The notes below the pieces were generated by a model. The model worked only from the letters and a program-made list of their open reading frames with translations, was not told the DNA's origin and did no database searches. Position numbers and translations under genes: made by a program. From Cordylochernes scorpioides (Eukaryota; Arthropoda; Arachnida; Pseudoscorpiones; Chernetidae): a stretch of 64,000 nucleotides of DNA. The DNA lies in NCBI GenBank assembly GCA_030710605.1, contig CP092880.1:14054454-14118453 (forward strand). The letters are read 5' to 3'. This document shows positions 31,170 through 41,818 of this stretch, one piece after another (position 1 is the first letter of the stretch; each line of letters begins with the position of its first letter).

Positions 31170-32740
31170 TATAAAATGCTCTAAAAAGTGCACAAGAAAA
31201 ATAACCAAATCCAAGATTAGCTAATATGCAACTCAATATATAAATTTTGTGTTTAAAACTTATAAAATTATTATATCAAATATAGTTTGAAAAAATATTT
31301 CGAAATTTTAATTAATATATATATAATATAATTAATAAATTATACTTCATATTCTATTTTAAGACCTATTTAAAATTGAAGTACTCATTGCACCCCAAAA
31401 TATACATTTTAAAAAACCCCATTCGTGGGAGAAAAATTAAAAAACAATAAACAAAAAGAATGCGTGCAGAATATCAAATGCTAAAAAATTAGAATTCCCA
31501 GAAGAATTCGTCTGAAACACAAAAATAAGATAACGTAGGCAGACGACAGCTTTCCACTTGAGGTTATTAATTCCGGACGACGGCTAAGCCTAGCGGCAGG
31601 AATTCCACCACAGCCGATCATTCATGGCGCCAACCACATGCATGCCAAGCGTCTGCGCAAGCCTAGACAATAATTTCAAACCAAGCGACGCGACACGCCT
31701 AATAAAAACATGCATCATTTCGTGTGATTTATTAGTTTTCCCTCGTCTTTTAATTAATATTAATTCACAGAGTTATTACTCGGTGGTATTATTTATTCCA
31801 CCAGTCACCTACCTCTGGTTATCATCAATGCCTGAGTCATCACGTGATCTATGGGATGACATTGGTGTCATTAGGAAATTACTCGCTTTTTTTAGTTAAA
31901 CGCTTTTTATTGTTTTTATACTCGCCATTTTAGGTTATTTTGAAACACTAAATTATACCTAATTTAATAAATTATTCAAATATATTATTGTATTTATTTT
32001 TGACAATTATTTTCCCTTTATATTTTGTAAAATTTATGTTACGAATTTTATTTTATTTTTGTGTGTTGTCTTGTTTTCGTAATAATTAAATATTATTGTG
32101 TGTGTGTTCTAAAAATATAAATATATTAATAAATATTCATGGTTAAATTTGAAAATTATTTTGAATTTACTATTTCGACAGAATGTAGTTGAACAAACAA
32201 GGTAGTAGTAAATTGCAGAAACAGTTTGTGTAATAAAAAAACATATATTTTCTATGTAGATTTTTAATATTGATAAAATATTTTAAATCTTTTTATGATT
32301 TCTATAAATAAAATTCTCTTATATATTATTTCCATCTATTTTTGACCACTAAAGGTGTTGTTGTTGTATAAAAAGAGTTTTTCCATTTGACTCTTTATTT
32401 TCTCGTTTAATCACTTTAATAAAATAAGAAAAATTTAGTCTATGATATAAAATGTAAAATTCCATTATTAAAATTTGACTGCAATACCTGGCGTCTGATT
32501 TTAAAACGTATAATAAAACGTCAAATCATTTTGTTAGGCACACACATATTATCTAAAGTTAAATTCTCATTGGAAGCTTGGTTGTCGAAATAAATAAGAA
32601 CATATACATTTAAAAGTTGAAAAGCAAAAGTGTTTAAAAAAACTATAAAATATATATATAAATATTTATAAATTATAAAAATATTAAAACCAATTTTTAA
32701 AAACTCAAAGAAAATTTTGCCGTGAAATTTTCCATCTATA
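31170..32740. other. AT-rich stretch with unassigned island
   Basis: Mostly AT-rich. A GC-richer island at 31540-31720 has a weak open frame (31624-31899 +) with no recognised domain; it could be an exon or an old repeat. Confidence 0.35.
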
Positions 32741-32744
32741 TTTT

Positions 32745-32990
32745 GGCTTTGCCACTTTGCCAGCTAAACACTTCTTTGTCAGATTGTGAAGACTCCATTA
32801 GATCACGTGTGGATCTCATGGAATAAATTCCGGCCTAGACTGACGAGGGCCATTAGCCCGAAACCATAGTCTCTAGGTGGACGCTTCTCAGTTTACCAAA
32901 GCTGGTGTTGTGGCTTTGTCAACGACCCTAGGCCGCTAGTTTGCGGCGACGGTCAATAGATGGCGTCTGGTTTAAACGTATAAGTTGCGG
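32745..32990 (+). mobile_element. Penelope-like terminal repeat with hammerhead ribozyme
   Basis: A repeat unit marked by TTTGCCAGCTAAACACTTC, GTGGATCTCATGGAATAAAT, the ribozyme at 32834-32877, AAGCTGGTGTTGTGGC and GGTCAATAGATGGCGTCTGG. Diverged copies lie at 22845-23010 (+), 53195-53390 (+) and 53505-53600 (-). Type I hammerheads with very short stem III are known from the terminal repeats of Penelope-like retroelements, hence the label. No Penelope RT or GIY-YIG endonuclease is present in the window. Confidence 0.7.
32834..32877 (+). ncRNA. Type I hammerhead ribozyme, complete
   Basis: All parts are present and in order. Stem I 5' strand CCTAGA (32834-32839); core CTGACGA (32840-32846, fits CUGANGA); stem II GGGC (32847-32850) and GCCC (32856-32859) around loop CATTA; core GAAA (32860-32863); stem III A-C/G-U with loop CATA; cleavage triplet GTC (32869-32871); stem I 3' strand TCTAGG (32872-32877), exactly complementary to CCTAGA. 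Cleavage is expected after C32871. No core base is mutated. Confidence 0.88.
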
Positions 32991-33284
32991 GAGAGGTGTT
33001 CTTTATCTTTTTAGAAATTATTTCAGTTGAAACAATGCGACCGTGGAAATTCAAAATTCACTCTATACTAAAGACCAATAGTTTGAAGGAGACAGTAAAT
33101 GGTAAGTCAACTATAGAATGATTCCAGGATGAAAAAAAATGATGCTGAGAAGGTGAATTTAAAAAGATGCCAAGGTACTGAAAATATGTATATTCAATTT
33201 TGACAGAACAGTTCTTTATCATATTTTAATTACTCCAGTTCTTCGAAAGGATGATGATAAAAACTACTTACCACAATTATATAT
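32991..33284. other. AT-rich spacer
   Basis: No gene seen. ACACAATTATATAT-like sequence at 33271-33284 is the left target duplication of the next element. Confidence 0.45.
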
Positions 33285-33657
33285 CAAATTACAAAACTAT
33301 TTTAGAGGCGTAATATTCTTTTTAAAATAAAACAATTTCTACTGTCCTTACTGCAATGAAAAATTATATTTAATTCTGCTGTCCTAAAGCTTATGTCCAT
33401 AGTTCTTCTAAAATACCCATTCCAAGAGTCTTACAACAGTCAACTATAAAAGGAAGTTCCAAAAATGCAATATAACAGCGGTATGGCAGATTAAACTGGC
33501 GAAACCGCTGGGAGGGTTCACCACTGATGAGCCAGGCCCTCCCTTTAATTTTTCCATTGCAGTAAGGACAGTAGAAATTGTTTTATTTTAAAAAGAATAT
33601 TACGCCTCTAAAATAGTTTTGTAATTTGATAACAGATGGCGCGCTAGTGCATCGTAA
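33285..33657 (+). mobile_element. Repeat family A, complete copy with 76-bp inverted arms
   Basis: The best-preserved copy. The inverted arms 33283-33358 and 33555-33630 match perfectly over 76 bp (including CTACTGTCCTTACTGCAATG). The direct repeat ACAATTATATAT flanks it (33273-33284 and 33659-33670), suggesting retro-type insertion. The right end continues past the arm with AGATGGCGCGCTAGTGCATC. The interior has GGCGAAACCGCTGGGAGGG and CCACTGATGAGCC. No ORF. Confidence 0.75.
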
Positions 33658-33744
33658 CACAATTATATATCCTTTAAAATGTATTAAAATAATCCATTTG
33701 GTATATCACCCCAGTGCAGAACGTAATGTTTTTTTTTTCTTTAT

Positions 33745-33840
33745 TTATCCCTAGTACACGTGGTATAGGCCATGATAATCATGGTGGGTAGTTAGCGACT
33801 GCTTTTACTGTAAGTGTACCACATGTCTACATATGTGAAA
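33745..33840 (-). repeat. Dispersed repeat D, uninterrupted copy
   Basis: TTATCCCTAGTACACGTGG, CCATGATAATCATGG, CTGCTTTTACTGTAAGTGTA, CCACATGTCTAC. It shows the empty site of the insertion at 10306-11006. Confidence 0.7.
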
Positions 33841-33965
33841 AACAGTTCGAATTTTGCATTTACAAATATTTCAGAGTTCCGTTTGGTTACTTGCACTCAC
33901 TGGTGGGGTTGGACTTTTACAAGAATCGGGGGGCCATTGGAGCATTTTTTTTTTTTATCAGAAAA

Positions 33966-34048
33966 AAGTACCCAATGCGGGATTCGAACCCGGGTCGTAG
34001 CGGTCGAAAACCTACGGTTTAGATCATCCTTCCACCGACCCTCGAAAG
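33966..34048 (-). mobile_element. tRNA-derived SINE-like unit, copy 1
   Basis: The minus strand contains GAGGGTCGGTGGAAGGATGA and the B-box-like GGGTTCGAATCCC, then GCATTGGGTACTTTTTT. Relatives: 55055-55135 (-) and 58766-58845 (+). Only the head region is shared, and the cloverleaf is poor. Confidence 0.55.
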
Positions 34049-34139
34049 AATTGATGGTTATAAAGAAAGAGCCGCCACACCAGTTTTGGCGAATTTAAAT
34101 AAAAAAAAAAACAAAACAAAAAAAAAAAAAACAATCTGT

Positions 34140-34177
34140 ATACACCATAGTTCCGGGCTTTAGCCCTCATCAGTACG
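34140..34177 (-). ncRNA. Hammerhead-like relic (GGAAC, GUG)
   Basis: Minus strand: GTA, CTGATGA, GGGC-TAAA-GCCC, GGAAC, loop TATG, GTG, TAT. The fold is complete, but two core positions are wrong: GGAAC instead of GAAAC, and GUG where the triplet must not end in G. Expected to be inactive. Confidence 0.55.
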
Positions 34178-34203
34178 GGGGCGGCTTCGATTTTATAAGT
34201 AAA

Positions 34204-34567
34204 CTAGACGGGTGACCCGGGCTTCGCCCCGGGATTGACCCGTGTGCATATCTACCCGAGTGATATATATTTAGATAAGATTTTTTTATATAATTGTTTG
34301 TTATTATCATTATCTATTTGTTTGCATCAGCATAATTTAATCTAATCTTTGATAGAGTGCGCTGTTCGTGAGCTAAGTAGAATAATTTGAATATATAGTT
34401 TTAATAATTAATTTATATATTTTTAATTTTTTTTTAAAATAGCCTATCGTCTTCCTCGTATTTTTTTACCTATGTATGGAAATTTTGGTTTGAATTAGTG
34501 AACTACTGCGAATTTGTATATCGGACATACAAACAAACAAACAAACATTCATTTTTATATATAGAGA
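34204..34567 (-). mobile_element. Short non-autonomous Helitron, complete
   Basis: The minus strand begins TCTCTATATATAAAAATGAA with a TTTG run, and ends with hairpin CCCGGGGCGAAGCCCGGG, spacer TCACCCGT and CTAG, with host A/T flanks. 364 bp, no ORF. A different Helitron family from the one at 14624. Confidence 0.85.
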
Positions 34568-35460
34568 TATCTTTATTTAAGAGCTGTTAACCAAAATAGA
34601 TGATTTTTGAGTCCCAATGGCCACGTAAAGCGGAATATATAAAACCACTATGACCAGGCTGGAGAGGCTAGGGACAGGATCTCCGTCAGGGAAGAGGCAG
34701 GTTAGGCCGGATTGGGTCCGCGGAGGTCAGGAGGTAGGAAGAAGGCGGGAGGACTAGAGCATTGCAGCTCTAGCTCTGGCAGTTGGGCAAGACATTGATC
34801 TTGCCTCGTGGTGGGCAGAGAGGCCCTTGGCTGAGCAGGCCAAAATTCGATTTGTTAACATCTTACGTGAGAAGTTATGAAATAGGTCGAATTGGCCAAA
34901 AAGTTGTTTAAGCCGGTGAAGTATGAAGGCAGATTTCAAGCTAGAAAACAACATAAAGTTGCAGGAGAATGGTATTCATGTACCAAAAGTGGTACCTCTT
35001 TTTCTAAAAATGCGTTGATTTAATACTTTTTAAAGTGAGAAATGCCACTTTTGATGAAAAAATTGCCGATCATCCTGATTAAATCATATAAAAAGAAAGG
35101 TTTTTTATGCAAAATGTCTGGATACTTTACAAAAGATTGCAGAGCACATCCACACAAATACAGAAGATTTCTACTTTGTGAAAAACCAATAACTATTAGG
35201 AAAATCATTGCTACTTAAACATTTTAAAAATTCCACAACCTCAGATATCTCAAAAATGCAAAATATGCATAAAATCTAATAATAATATTCGTAAAAACTA
35301 ATTTTATTTTAGATATATGTGAAAATTGTACAGCAATCAATGGCCTTCTTCACTGGAAAATAGTATCAAATACCTCGAAAATCTACATCATTGACATTTT
35401 TAAGCATAAAGAATTAGCACGCCAACTATACAAGAAATGATTTAATTCATAACACAATTT
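34568..35460. other. Unassigned sequence
   Basis: A GC-richer patch at 34650-34830 has a short minus frame (34754-34954) without a recognised domain. The rest is AT-rich. Confidence 0.35.
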
Positions 35461-35461
35461 T

Positions 35462-36200
35462 TCCCTTTAGATATAAAAACACCTTCTACTGTCCTTACTA
35501 CAATTGAAAAATATTGGAAAGGTGTGACCCATCAGTGGTGAACCCTTCTATCAGTTTCGCCACTTTAATCAACCATACCGTTATGATATTGCATGCATAC
35601 ATCTGATATTGTACTAAGCTATTATCTACTTATATAATTGCCTTATTCTGAAGCTCACGGATAGAATGCGCGCCCATTGGCTGCCGGCGAACACGTGTCC
35701 TCCCTGCCCCCCTCTAGACAACCCTGTTATCGGCTGTGTGATACATACACCTGTCTATAGCGGCCACTCTAGACAACCCTGTTATCAGCTGTGTGATACA
35801 TCCACCTGTCTATACAGTCCACCCTGTCTACAGCGGTCACTCTAGGCAACCCTGTTATCATCAGTGTGTTACATTCACCTGTCTATACAGACCACCCTGT
35901 CTATAGCGGTCACTTTAGGCAACCCTGTTATCAGCAGTGTGATACATACACCTGTCTATACAGACCACCCTGTCTATAGCGGCCACTCTAGACAACCCTG
36001 TTATCAGCTGTGTGATACATACACCTGTCTATACAGACCACCCTGTCAATAGCGACCACCCAAGACAACGTTTTTTAAATATATTCGCACTCGGGTAAAA
36101 CCCGGGCGTTGCCCGGGCCATTCGTCTAGTGAGTATATATCCGACACTTGAATTCTTTTCCCATTGCAGTAAGGATAGTAAGAGACGTTTTATTCATAGA
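35462..36200 (-). mobile_element. Repeat family A copy split by a Helitron
   Basis: The left part 35462-35624 has CTTCTACTGTCCTTACTAC and CCCATCAGTGGTGAACCC; the right part from 36130 has CCCATTGCAGTAAGGATAGT. A Helitron sits between them at 35625-36129. The order of events is clear: family A first, then the Helitron. Confidence 0.75.
35625..36129 (+). mobile_element. Non-autonomous Helitron with minisatellite, short copy
   Basis: Same ends as 14624-16639: TCTACTTATATAATTGCC at the start, hairpin CCCGGGCGTTGCCCGGG plus CTAG at the end, inserted between A and T. Only about five minisatellite units remain, against about 28 in the long copy. Confidence 0.9.
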
Positions 36201-36210
36201 ATAAAAAATC

Positions 36211-36994
36211 AAACACTTGTTTGTTGACAATGTTATCATTAACACTTGTTTGTTGACAATGTTATCATTAACACTTGTTTGTTGACAATGTTATCATTAA
36301 CACTTGTTTGTTGACAATGTTATAATTAACACTTGTTTGTTGACAATGTTATAATTAACACTTGTTTGTTGACAATGTTATCATTAACACTTGTTTGTTG
36401 ACAATGTTATAATTAACACTTGTTTGTTGACAATGTTATAATTAACACTTGTTTGTTGACAATGTTATTATTAACACTTGTTTGTTGACAAGGTTATAAT
36501 TAACACTTGTTTGTTGGCAATGTTATCATTAACACTTGTTTGTTGACAATGTTATCATTAACACTTGTTTGTTGACAACGTTATAATTAACACTTGTTTG
36601 TTGGCAATGTTATAATTAACACTTGTTTGTTGACAATGTTATCATTAACATTTGTTTGTTGACAATGTTATAATTAACACTTGTTTGTTGACAATGTTAT
36701 AATTAACACTTGTTTGTTGACAATGTTATCATTAACACTTGTTTGTTGACAATGTTATAATTAACACTTGTTTGTTGACAATGTTATCATTAACACTTGT
36801 TTGTTGACAATGTTATCATTAACACTTGTTTGTTGACAATGTTATAATTAACACTTGTTTGTTGACAATGTTATCATTAACACTTGTTTGTTGACAATGT
36901 TATCATTAACACTTGTTTGTTGACAATGTTATAATTAACACTTGTTTGTTGACAATGTTATCATTAACACTTGTTTGTTGACAATGTTATCATG
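36211..36994. repeat. 29-bp minisatellite
   Basis: About 27 units of AACACTTGTTTGTTGACAAT + GTTATCATT. The main variable base is C or A in the last ATCATT/ATAATT, and the two forms are mixed along the array. Confidence 0.97.
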
Positions 36995-37003
36995 AACACT
37001 CTT

Positions 37004-37270
37004 GTTGTTGTTGTGTATTAGTCATTTGATGAACACAAGGCATAACTTAGAAAGGTAACAGACGGTGACACCAATATAATAGTTGCTAAAAAGGATGAAG
37101 GCAAATAAAATCCTAATTATGATGGTGGTGGTGGTGCTTATCTCCACGGTTAAACCAATTCCTGAAGTCCACTCCTCTCCAATTTTGCGATGGTAGTTAT
37201 AGGCCTGGAAAATAGGTCCTCTATTGTCAGTTCTGAGCATGACAAGATATGTTCCGGAGAAGCTTCTACA
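37004..37270 (-). mobile_element. LINE 3' end fragment with AAC tail (minus)
   Basis: The left edge TTGTTGTTGTTGTG is the complement of a CAA tail. A minus frame (37022-37240) has no RT motif. The context suggests a short 5'-truncated LINE. Confidence 0.4.
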
Positions 37271-37419
37271 CTATTGCATTCCAAACAGTTATTAAGTTTT
37301 TTTGTCCATTTTGAAATTTTAAGGTTTCCTTATTGTAATTTGCTAATAAATAACTTTATGAAATAATTGCGGAAGAGCATTGTGTGTGTTCTGTGTATGT
37401 TCTCGATGCATTTTTAAAA

Positions 37420-37660
37420 TAATTCTTTGTATGCACCTCTGAAGACCTTTAAGCTTATGTTCATAGGTTTACTAAACACCCCTAAGCTGTGCCTTTCATA
37501 ATAATTACACAGTATAATGATAAAAAAAATAAATACAATAGTAGAGCTGTCCGGAGATTAATTTGGTGAAACCGCTTAGAAGGTTCACCACTTATGAGTC
37601 AAGCCTTCTCATTTAATTATTTTTATTATTGCAGTAAGAGGTCTGTAGCGATAATATTTA
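37420..37660 (+). mobile_element. Repeat family A copy
   Basis: AAGCTTATGTTCATAG, TTTGGTGAAACCGCTTAGAAG, CACTTATGAGTCAAGCC and ATTGCAGTAAGAGGTC. The outer pairing is TTGGT with GTCAA, still able to pair using G-U. Confidence 0.6.
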
Positions 37661-37732
37661 ATAAATGAAATATAATAAGAAATGAATGGCCAAAGATATT
37701 ATTACAAATTTTTAGAAGGAATAGTTTATGAA

Positions 37733-37850
37733 AGCAAAGGCAACTAGAAACTTAGGAGAAAGTTATCTTAATACGGTTATGTATGTTCCTGAAGTGTCTA
37801 TCAATTTGTTATCTGTAATCTCAACAATCAATGATGGTGAGGAGAAGTAA
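37733..37850 (+). pseudogene. Copia-type polyprotein fragment (protease region)
   Basis: A short frame reads NLGESYLNTVMYVPEVSINL followed by LSVISTIND. The L-x-x-V-x-Y-V-P-E-x-x-x-N-L-L-S-V pattern is typical of the segment after the protease in Ty1/copia polyproteins. Only about 35 codons are recognisable and I found no LTRs, so this is a weak, isolated relic. Confidence 0.45.
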
Positions 37851-37991
37851 AAAAAAACACACTATTGAAAAGTGATCATACAATTTAATCAAGAAACAAT
37901 CAAGAAAATGGATTTTGCATAATTAAAATTGAAATCAAGCTAAGAAGAACCCCAGAAAACTAAAAAATTACAGTGAAAGGGCATGTGGCAG

Positions 37992-38440
37992 GTAATTTAT
38001 TTATTTCAATTCAAAACGCTATGTCCCCCTAGGGACACTTGCGCTAAATGTACATACAAATATAACAAAGAAAATATTCAACATGGAAAGATACACAGAA
38101 AGTTACTTAGAAAGATTCATAAATCTGTTCCATTATGATCTTTGTGATTTCTTTCAAACAGGTTGTTGTTGACTTATTCTTCAAGAAACCATGTTGTCTG
38201 GGGCTAAGGAGATCATTTTTTTCATAGTATTCGTATATTTTATTTTTCAAATTTTTTTCAAATATTTTTGATAAGTTAGAAATTAATTAAATAGGTCGAT
38301 AACTCTTTACTAATTCTAAATTGGTTTTGTGAGGTTTTGAAATTATCCTGAGAGATGCCTCTTTCCATCTATCTGGATAGTATCCGAAGTGAATGCATTT
38401 ATTAAATAATTAATTAGTAGTAATTCTTCCCTAGGTCTGT
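37992..38440 (-). pseudogene. LINE reverse transcriptase fragment with 3' tail
   Basis: Minus frame from about 38400: HFGYYPDRWKEASLRIISKP, KSYRPI then a stop, LISNLSKIFEKNLKNKI, LLSPRQHGFLKNKSTTTCL. These are RT finger motifs. The catalytic motifs A-C are missing: the frame passes straight to a 3' UTR (GCGCAAGTGTCCCTAGGGGG) and an A-rich tail, so an internal deletion is likely. The same 3' end is at 46050-46140. Confidence 0.65.
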
Positions 38441-38689
38441 ATAGAAAACTGAAGGAAATTTACAAAGGCTTATCACGACGGAAGTATATTGACAATGAAA
38501 AGGATATAATTAGTATTCATCACAGTATAAATTTTAAAATATAATCAAGGCAAATGTAATGAGGTTGAATGTATGTTAAAAGTGGATATAAATTACGAAC
38601 TGAGATAATATGGTGGGTAGAACAAAAACAAAACCTGAAGGATTGATATGAAATGAACTCACAATAATGATATATTTCAGATTTATCCT

Positions 38690-38798
38690 TAAAAAAATAT
38701 TCAAAATGGCATAATGCAGTAATGCTGAATGGCTGAATATATTCAGTACAGATGAGCCAGGCCCTTCCAAAATTTTCCCCATTACAGTAAGAACAATA
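38690..38798. mobile_element. Repeat family A fragment
   Basis: GATGAGCCAGGCCCTTCC then CCCCATTACAGTAAGAACA. Right part only, directly next to the mariner MITE. Confidence 0.55.
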
Positions 38799-38800
38799 TA

Positions 38801-38845
38801 CACTCATGGACAAAACTTAAGGAAGTAGAAAGTCGCCGGTTGTCT

Positions 38846-38879
<34 letters not shown>

Positions 38880-39020
38880 GAGACAGAGAGAAATTTTTGT
38901 TCATACTTGGTTATTTCGTGTATCTTGAATAAAGGTCACTGTAATATCTTTCAGATTTATTGTTTGAATCTCGATGTACATGCTAAAAGGTACAACTTCC
39001 TTAAGTTTTGTCTATGAGTA
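38801..39020. mobile_element. Mariner-type MITE, complete
   Basis: TA-flanked, with inverted ends CACTCATGGACAAAACTTAA (left) and AAGTTTTGTCTATGAGTA (right), 220 bp. It contains a T33-like run at about 38846-38876 and no ORF. It shares its ends with the mariner remnant at 1-520, the probable source of transposase. Confidence 0.85.
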
Positions 39021-39670
39021 TAGACGTGTTTTTTATTTGGGGAAAAAAATCGCTTTAAATAGTTTCCTATTTAATTAAAAAGACATATATATTGGATTAA
39101 AATATAATTTATTTACTAATATTTCAGTTGTGTGGCTGAACGCCAACCTTTTTCATGGTATTATAACATATTAATTTGTCAACAAAAAACTCAGCGCCAC
39201 AGAACGTCATTTTCAAAATAGTTTCCTATCGTAAAAATAGATGGTGAGCTTATGTTTTATGAGTAAAACTTTTTTGTTCATATTGAAGAAAAATGTGACT
39301 TTCTTCACTGATAACAAACAACGACCCATGTTGAAGTTGGCTTATCTTCGATATATTATTAATTTATTGTTGCATCTTGGCTAATACACCTATTATATTT
39401 CAATTTGTAATATTAATTTTCAAATTTTATTAATTTTTAATATTCAAATTGATATTTTATATTTATTTATTTTATTAAACAGAATATGTATATGATTCTT
39501 TAATTAAAAATACATATATTGGATCAAAATATCATTTATCTAATTGTCAATTATCAAATTGTCATTATCAAATTTATCCATTTGATCCAATATATGCCTT
39601 TTTAATTAAATATTTATTTATGGATTGCTCTATTTTCAAAATGTATATAAATAGATCATAAAATCACACC
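39021..39670. repeat. Penelope-like AUAU-type repeat pieces
   Basis: ATATATTGGATTAAAATATA, AATATTTCAGTTGTGTGGC, GAACGCCAACC (39070-39180), and again ATTGGATCAAAATATCATTT with TGATCCAATATATGCC (39500-39605, inverted). Related to the foldback at 45073-45229. The hammerhead-like core here is degraded. Confidence 0.5.
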
Positions 39671-39719
39671 ATTTTTATTTTGGTATACACTGTATGACTT
39701 TACAACTCTCTTAACTTTG

Positions 39720-39890
39720 ATGTGAGAAACAAATTATTCTGGAGGCTACTTAAAGTAGAGTTATCTCATTATTTACTTATCTGACCTTGTAGGATGGTTG
39801 AAACACGTTCTGGAAAGATACAAGACATGTCTGAGGAAAGAATCAAGTCTGAAGAGTCTTCCAAGCGCCTCAACCTGGTGGAAAAATATA
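39720..39890 (+). repeat. Dispersed repeat F, plus copy (start of an ORF)
   Basis: GAGGCTACTTAAAGTAGAG and TGACCTTGTAGGATGGTTG, then ATG opens MVETRSGKIQDMSEERIKS. The inverse copy is at 42395-42545. This may be the start of a TE Gag or Pol ORF; the frame soon fails. Confidence 0.5.
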
Positions 39891-41146
39891 TTTTTTTCTA
39901 CAGAAAAAACGTTCTGTCCGCAGAATGACCTCTACGACACTATCAGTGATGTGGTCACTGGTCAAATATTTTAGTTTTTTTCTCTGCGATGTATGACCGG
40001 CTGCTTCCTTCTTTGAGGAGTCATAACTTTGGCCGTCAATTTATTCGTCTGGATCCCGGGATATATGGCCTCGTAGCCCCATCTATTTTGGTTGTGTTCT
40101 GGTTTATAACATATAGACCTCTTGGTGAGCCGTTTTTACCTTTATGTCGGTTAGTTTATCTAAACTACCTGATTTATAGGAATTATCTACAGTATTATTT
40201 TCATTAATTCCTCCTTGTAGGTTTATGATATGAATATATCTCTGATAAATATCTTTTTCCCCTTTTGTTTTAGGACTCACACGGGAAATATGTAAAAATG
40301 TTTTCTATAAGAATACTTTACGAATTGTATTTTTCATTCCTTAAGATCTATCATAAGTGGAAGCATTTTTATTGATATTCTGTTATCATCCAAAGAAGAG
40401 GCCATAACTTCAAGATATGGTATTCGCGCCTATTACATAAATCTAGTTAACATTTTTTTAAAATTCAAATATTGTTAATAGCTTAATTAGATATGCAAAT
40501 TTTAACTGTATAAAAACAGCTAGTTGGACAAATAAAGGTGTGTAGTCAGTCATTGAATAGGTCTAGTTCTTTGAGTCTGTGTTCCAATTAATTAGCGTTT
40601 GGAGATTCACCTAGTTGAAGAGGCTTGATGTTGTTCATGTAGTCAGAAGGTTTTATGAAGAATAGAACGGCTCTAATTCGAGGATATTAACCAGCTGAAA
40701 GGCCTGGCTTATCTAGATACAGTCTCTGCCAAACCAAAGCATAAAGTACTAGCCAGGCTTATAGAGACAGAGGAAATGGCAAGGATTCCTAGATATCGCT
40801 GCTAGGCCCGAAGTTGCACCCACCCACATGGTATTTCTTCTGGAGATGGTCTGTTCATTAGAGGTTGAATTATATCAGGTAAGCCATTTTTGTTTTTACA
40901 TAGTGTCTCAAAATTCACATGAGAAATAATTTTGATAGAGAACACAGATTTAAAAATTTTAAAAATGTGTACATATTTTTATAGATTATTAAAGTATGCA
41001 GTATAGGGTTATAGATATAGAAGAGAATATCTAAATATGATAGATTAGGAATATGCAAATAAGTCCTTGAACGCGCTAACTAGCATATTCTAGTGACGGA
41101 AAATAGTTAGGATTATAATAATATATATTTAAAATACAATATAACG
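39891..41146. other. Unassigned sequence
   Basis: A weak frame at 39989-40207 (+) without a domain. A TATA-like CTGTATAAAAACAGC at 40508 followed by AGTCAGTC resembles an LTR promoter and is similar to 46920-46970. No gene established. Confidence 0.3.
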
Positions 41147-41455
41147 CGGCTGATGATTGTAAAACGAAAATTAAAATTATACCGCGAATGTTTCTTTTAA
41201 AATCGAAATTTATTTTCAAAGAGAAATAGCGACATTTCTAACTTTGAGGATGAGGTATGGAAAGGTGAAACATGAAGAGTAATGGAGAACGGAAAAATAA
41301 AAAGTGTCCAGGGGCGGGAATCGAACCCACACTCTTCTGCTTACCGGGCAGGGAAACATGAAGAGTAATGGAGAACGGAAAAATAAAAAGTGTCCAGGGG
41401 CGGGAATCGAACCCACACCCTTCTGCTTACCGGGCAGTTATGAACGGAAAAATAC

Positions 41456-41530
41456 GTCCAGGGTAGCCGAGTGGACAAGGCACCTGCCCGGTAAGCAGAA
41501 GGGTGTGGGTTCGATTCCCGCCCCTGGACA
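41456..41530 (+). tRNA. tRNA-like head of retroelement
   Basis: Acceptor GTCCAGG/CCTGGAC, D-arm GTAGCCGAGTGGACAAGGC, anticodon stem CTGC/GCAG with loop CCGGTAA (would read GGT) and T-arm GGGTTCGATTCCCGC. C replaces the invariant U33, so decoding is doubtful. Confidence 0.55.
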
Positions 41531-41743
41531 CTTTTTATTTTTCCGTTCTCCATTACTCTTCATGTTTCACCTTTCCATACCTCATCCTCAAAGTTAGAAA
41601 TGTCGCTATTTCTCTTTGAAAATAAATTTCGATTTTAAAAGAAACATTCGCGGTATAATTTTAATTTTCGTTTTACAATCATCAGCCGCGTTATATTGTA
41701 TTTTAAATGTTACTTTAAATATAAGTTATGAACGGAAAAATAC

Positions 41744-41818
41744 GTCCAGGGTAGCCGAGTGGACAAGGCACCTGCCCGGTAAGCAGAAGGGTGTGGGTTC
41801 GATTCCCGCCCCTGGACA
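41744..41818 (+). tRNA. tRNA-like head of retroelement, second
   Basis: Identical by eye to 41456-41530. It belongs to the second direct unit of the compound element. Confidence 0.55.

Noticed and set aside
33480..33530. Ordinary hammerhead ribozyme in family A
   Set aside because: CUGAUGA and GAAAC are present but in permuted order, and there is no room for stem I; reported only as a covarying structure.
36211..36994. CRISPR-like array of 29-bp units
   Set aside because: No spacers between units; a simple minisatellite.
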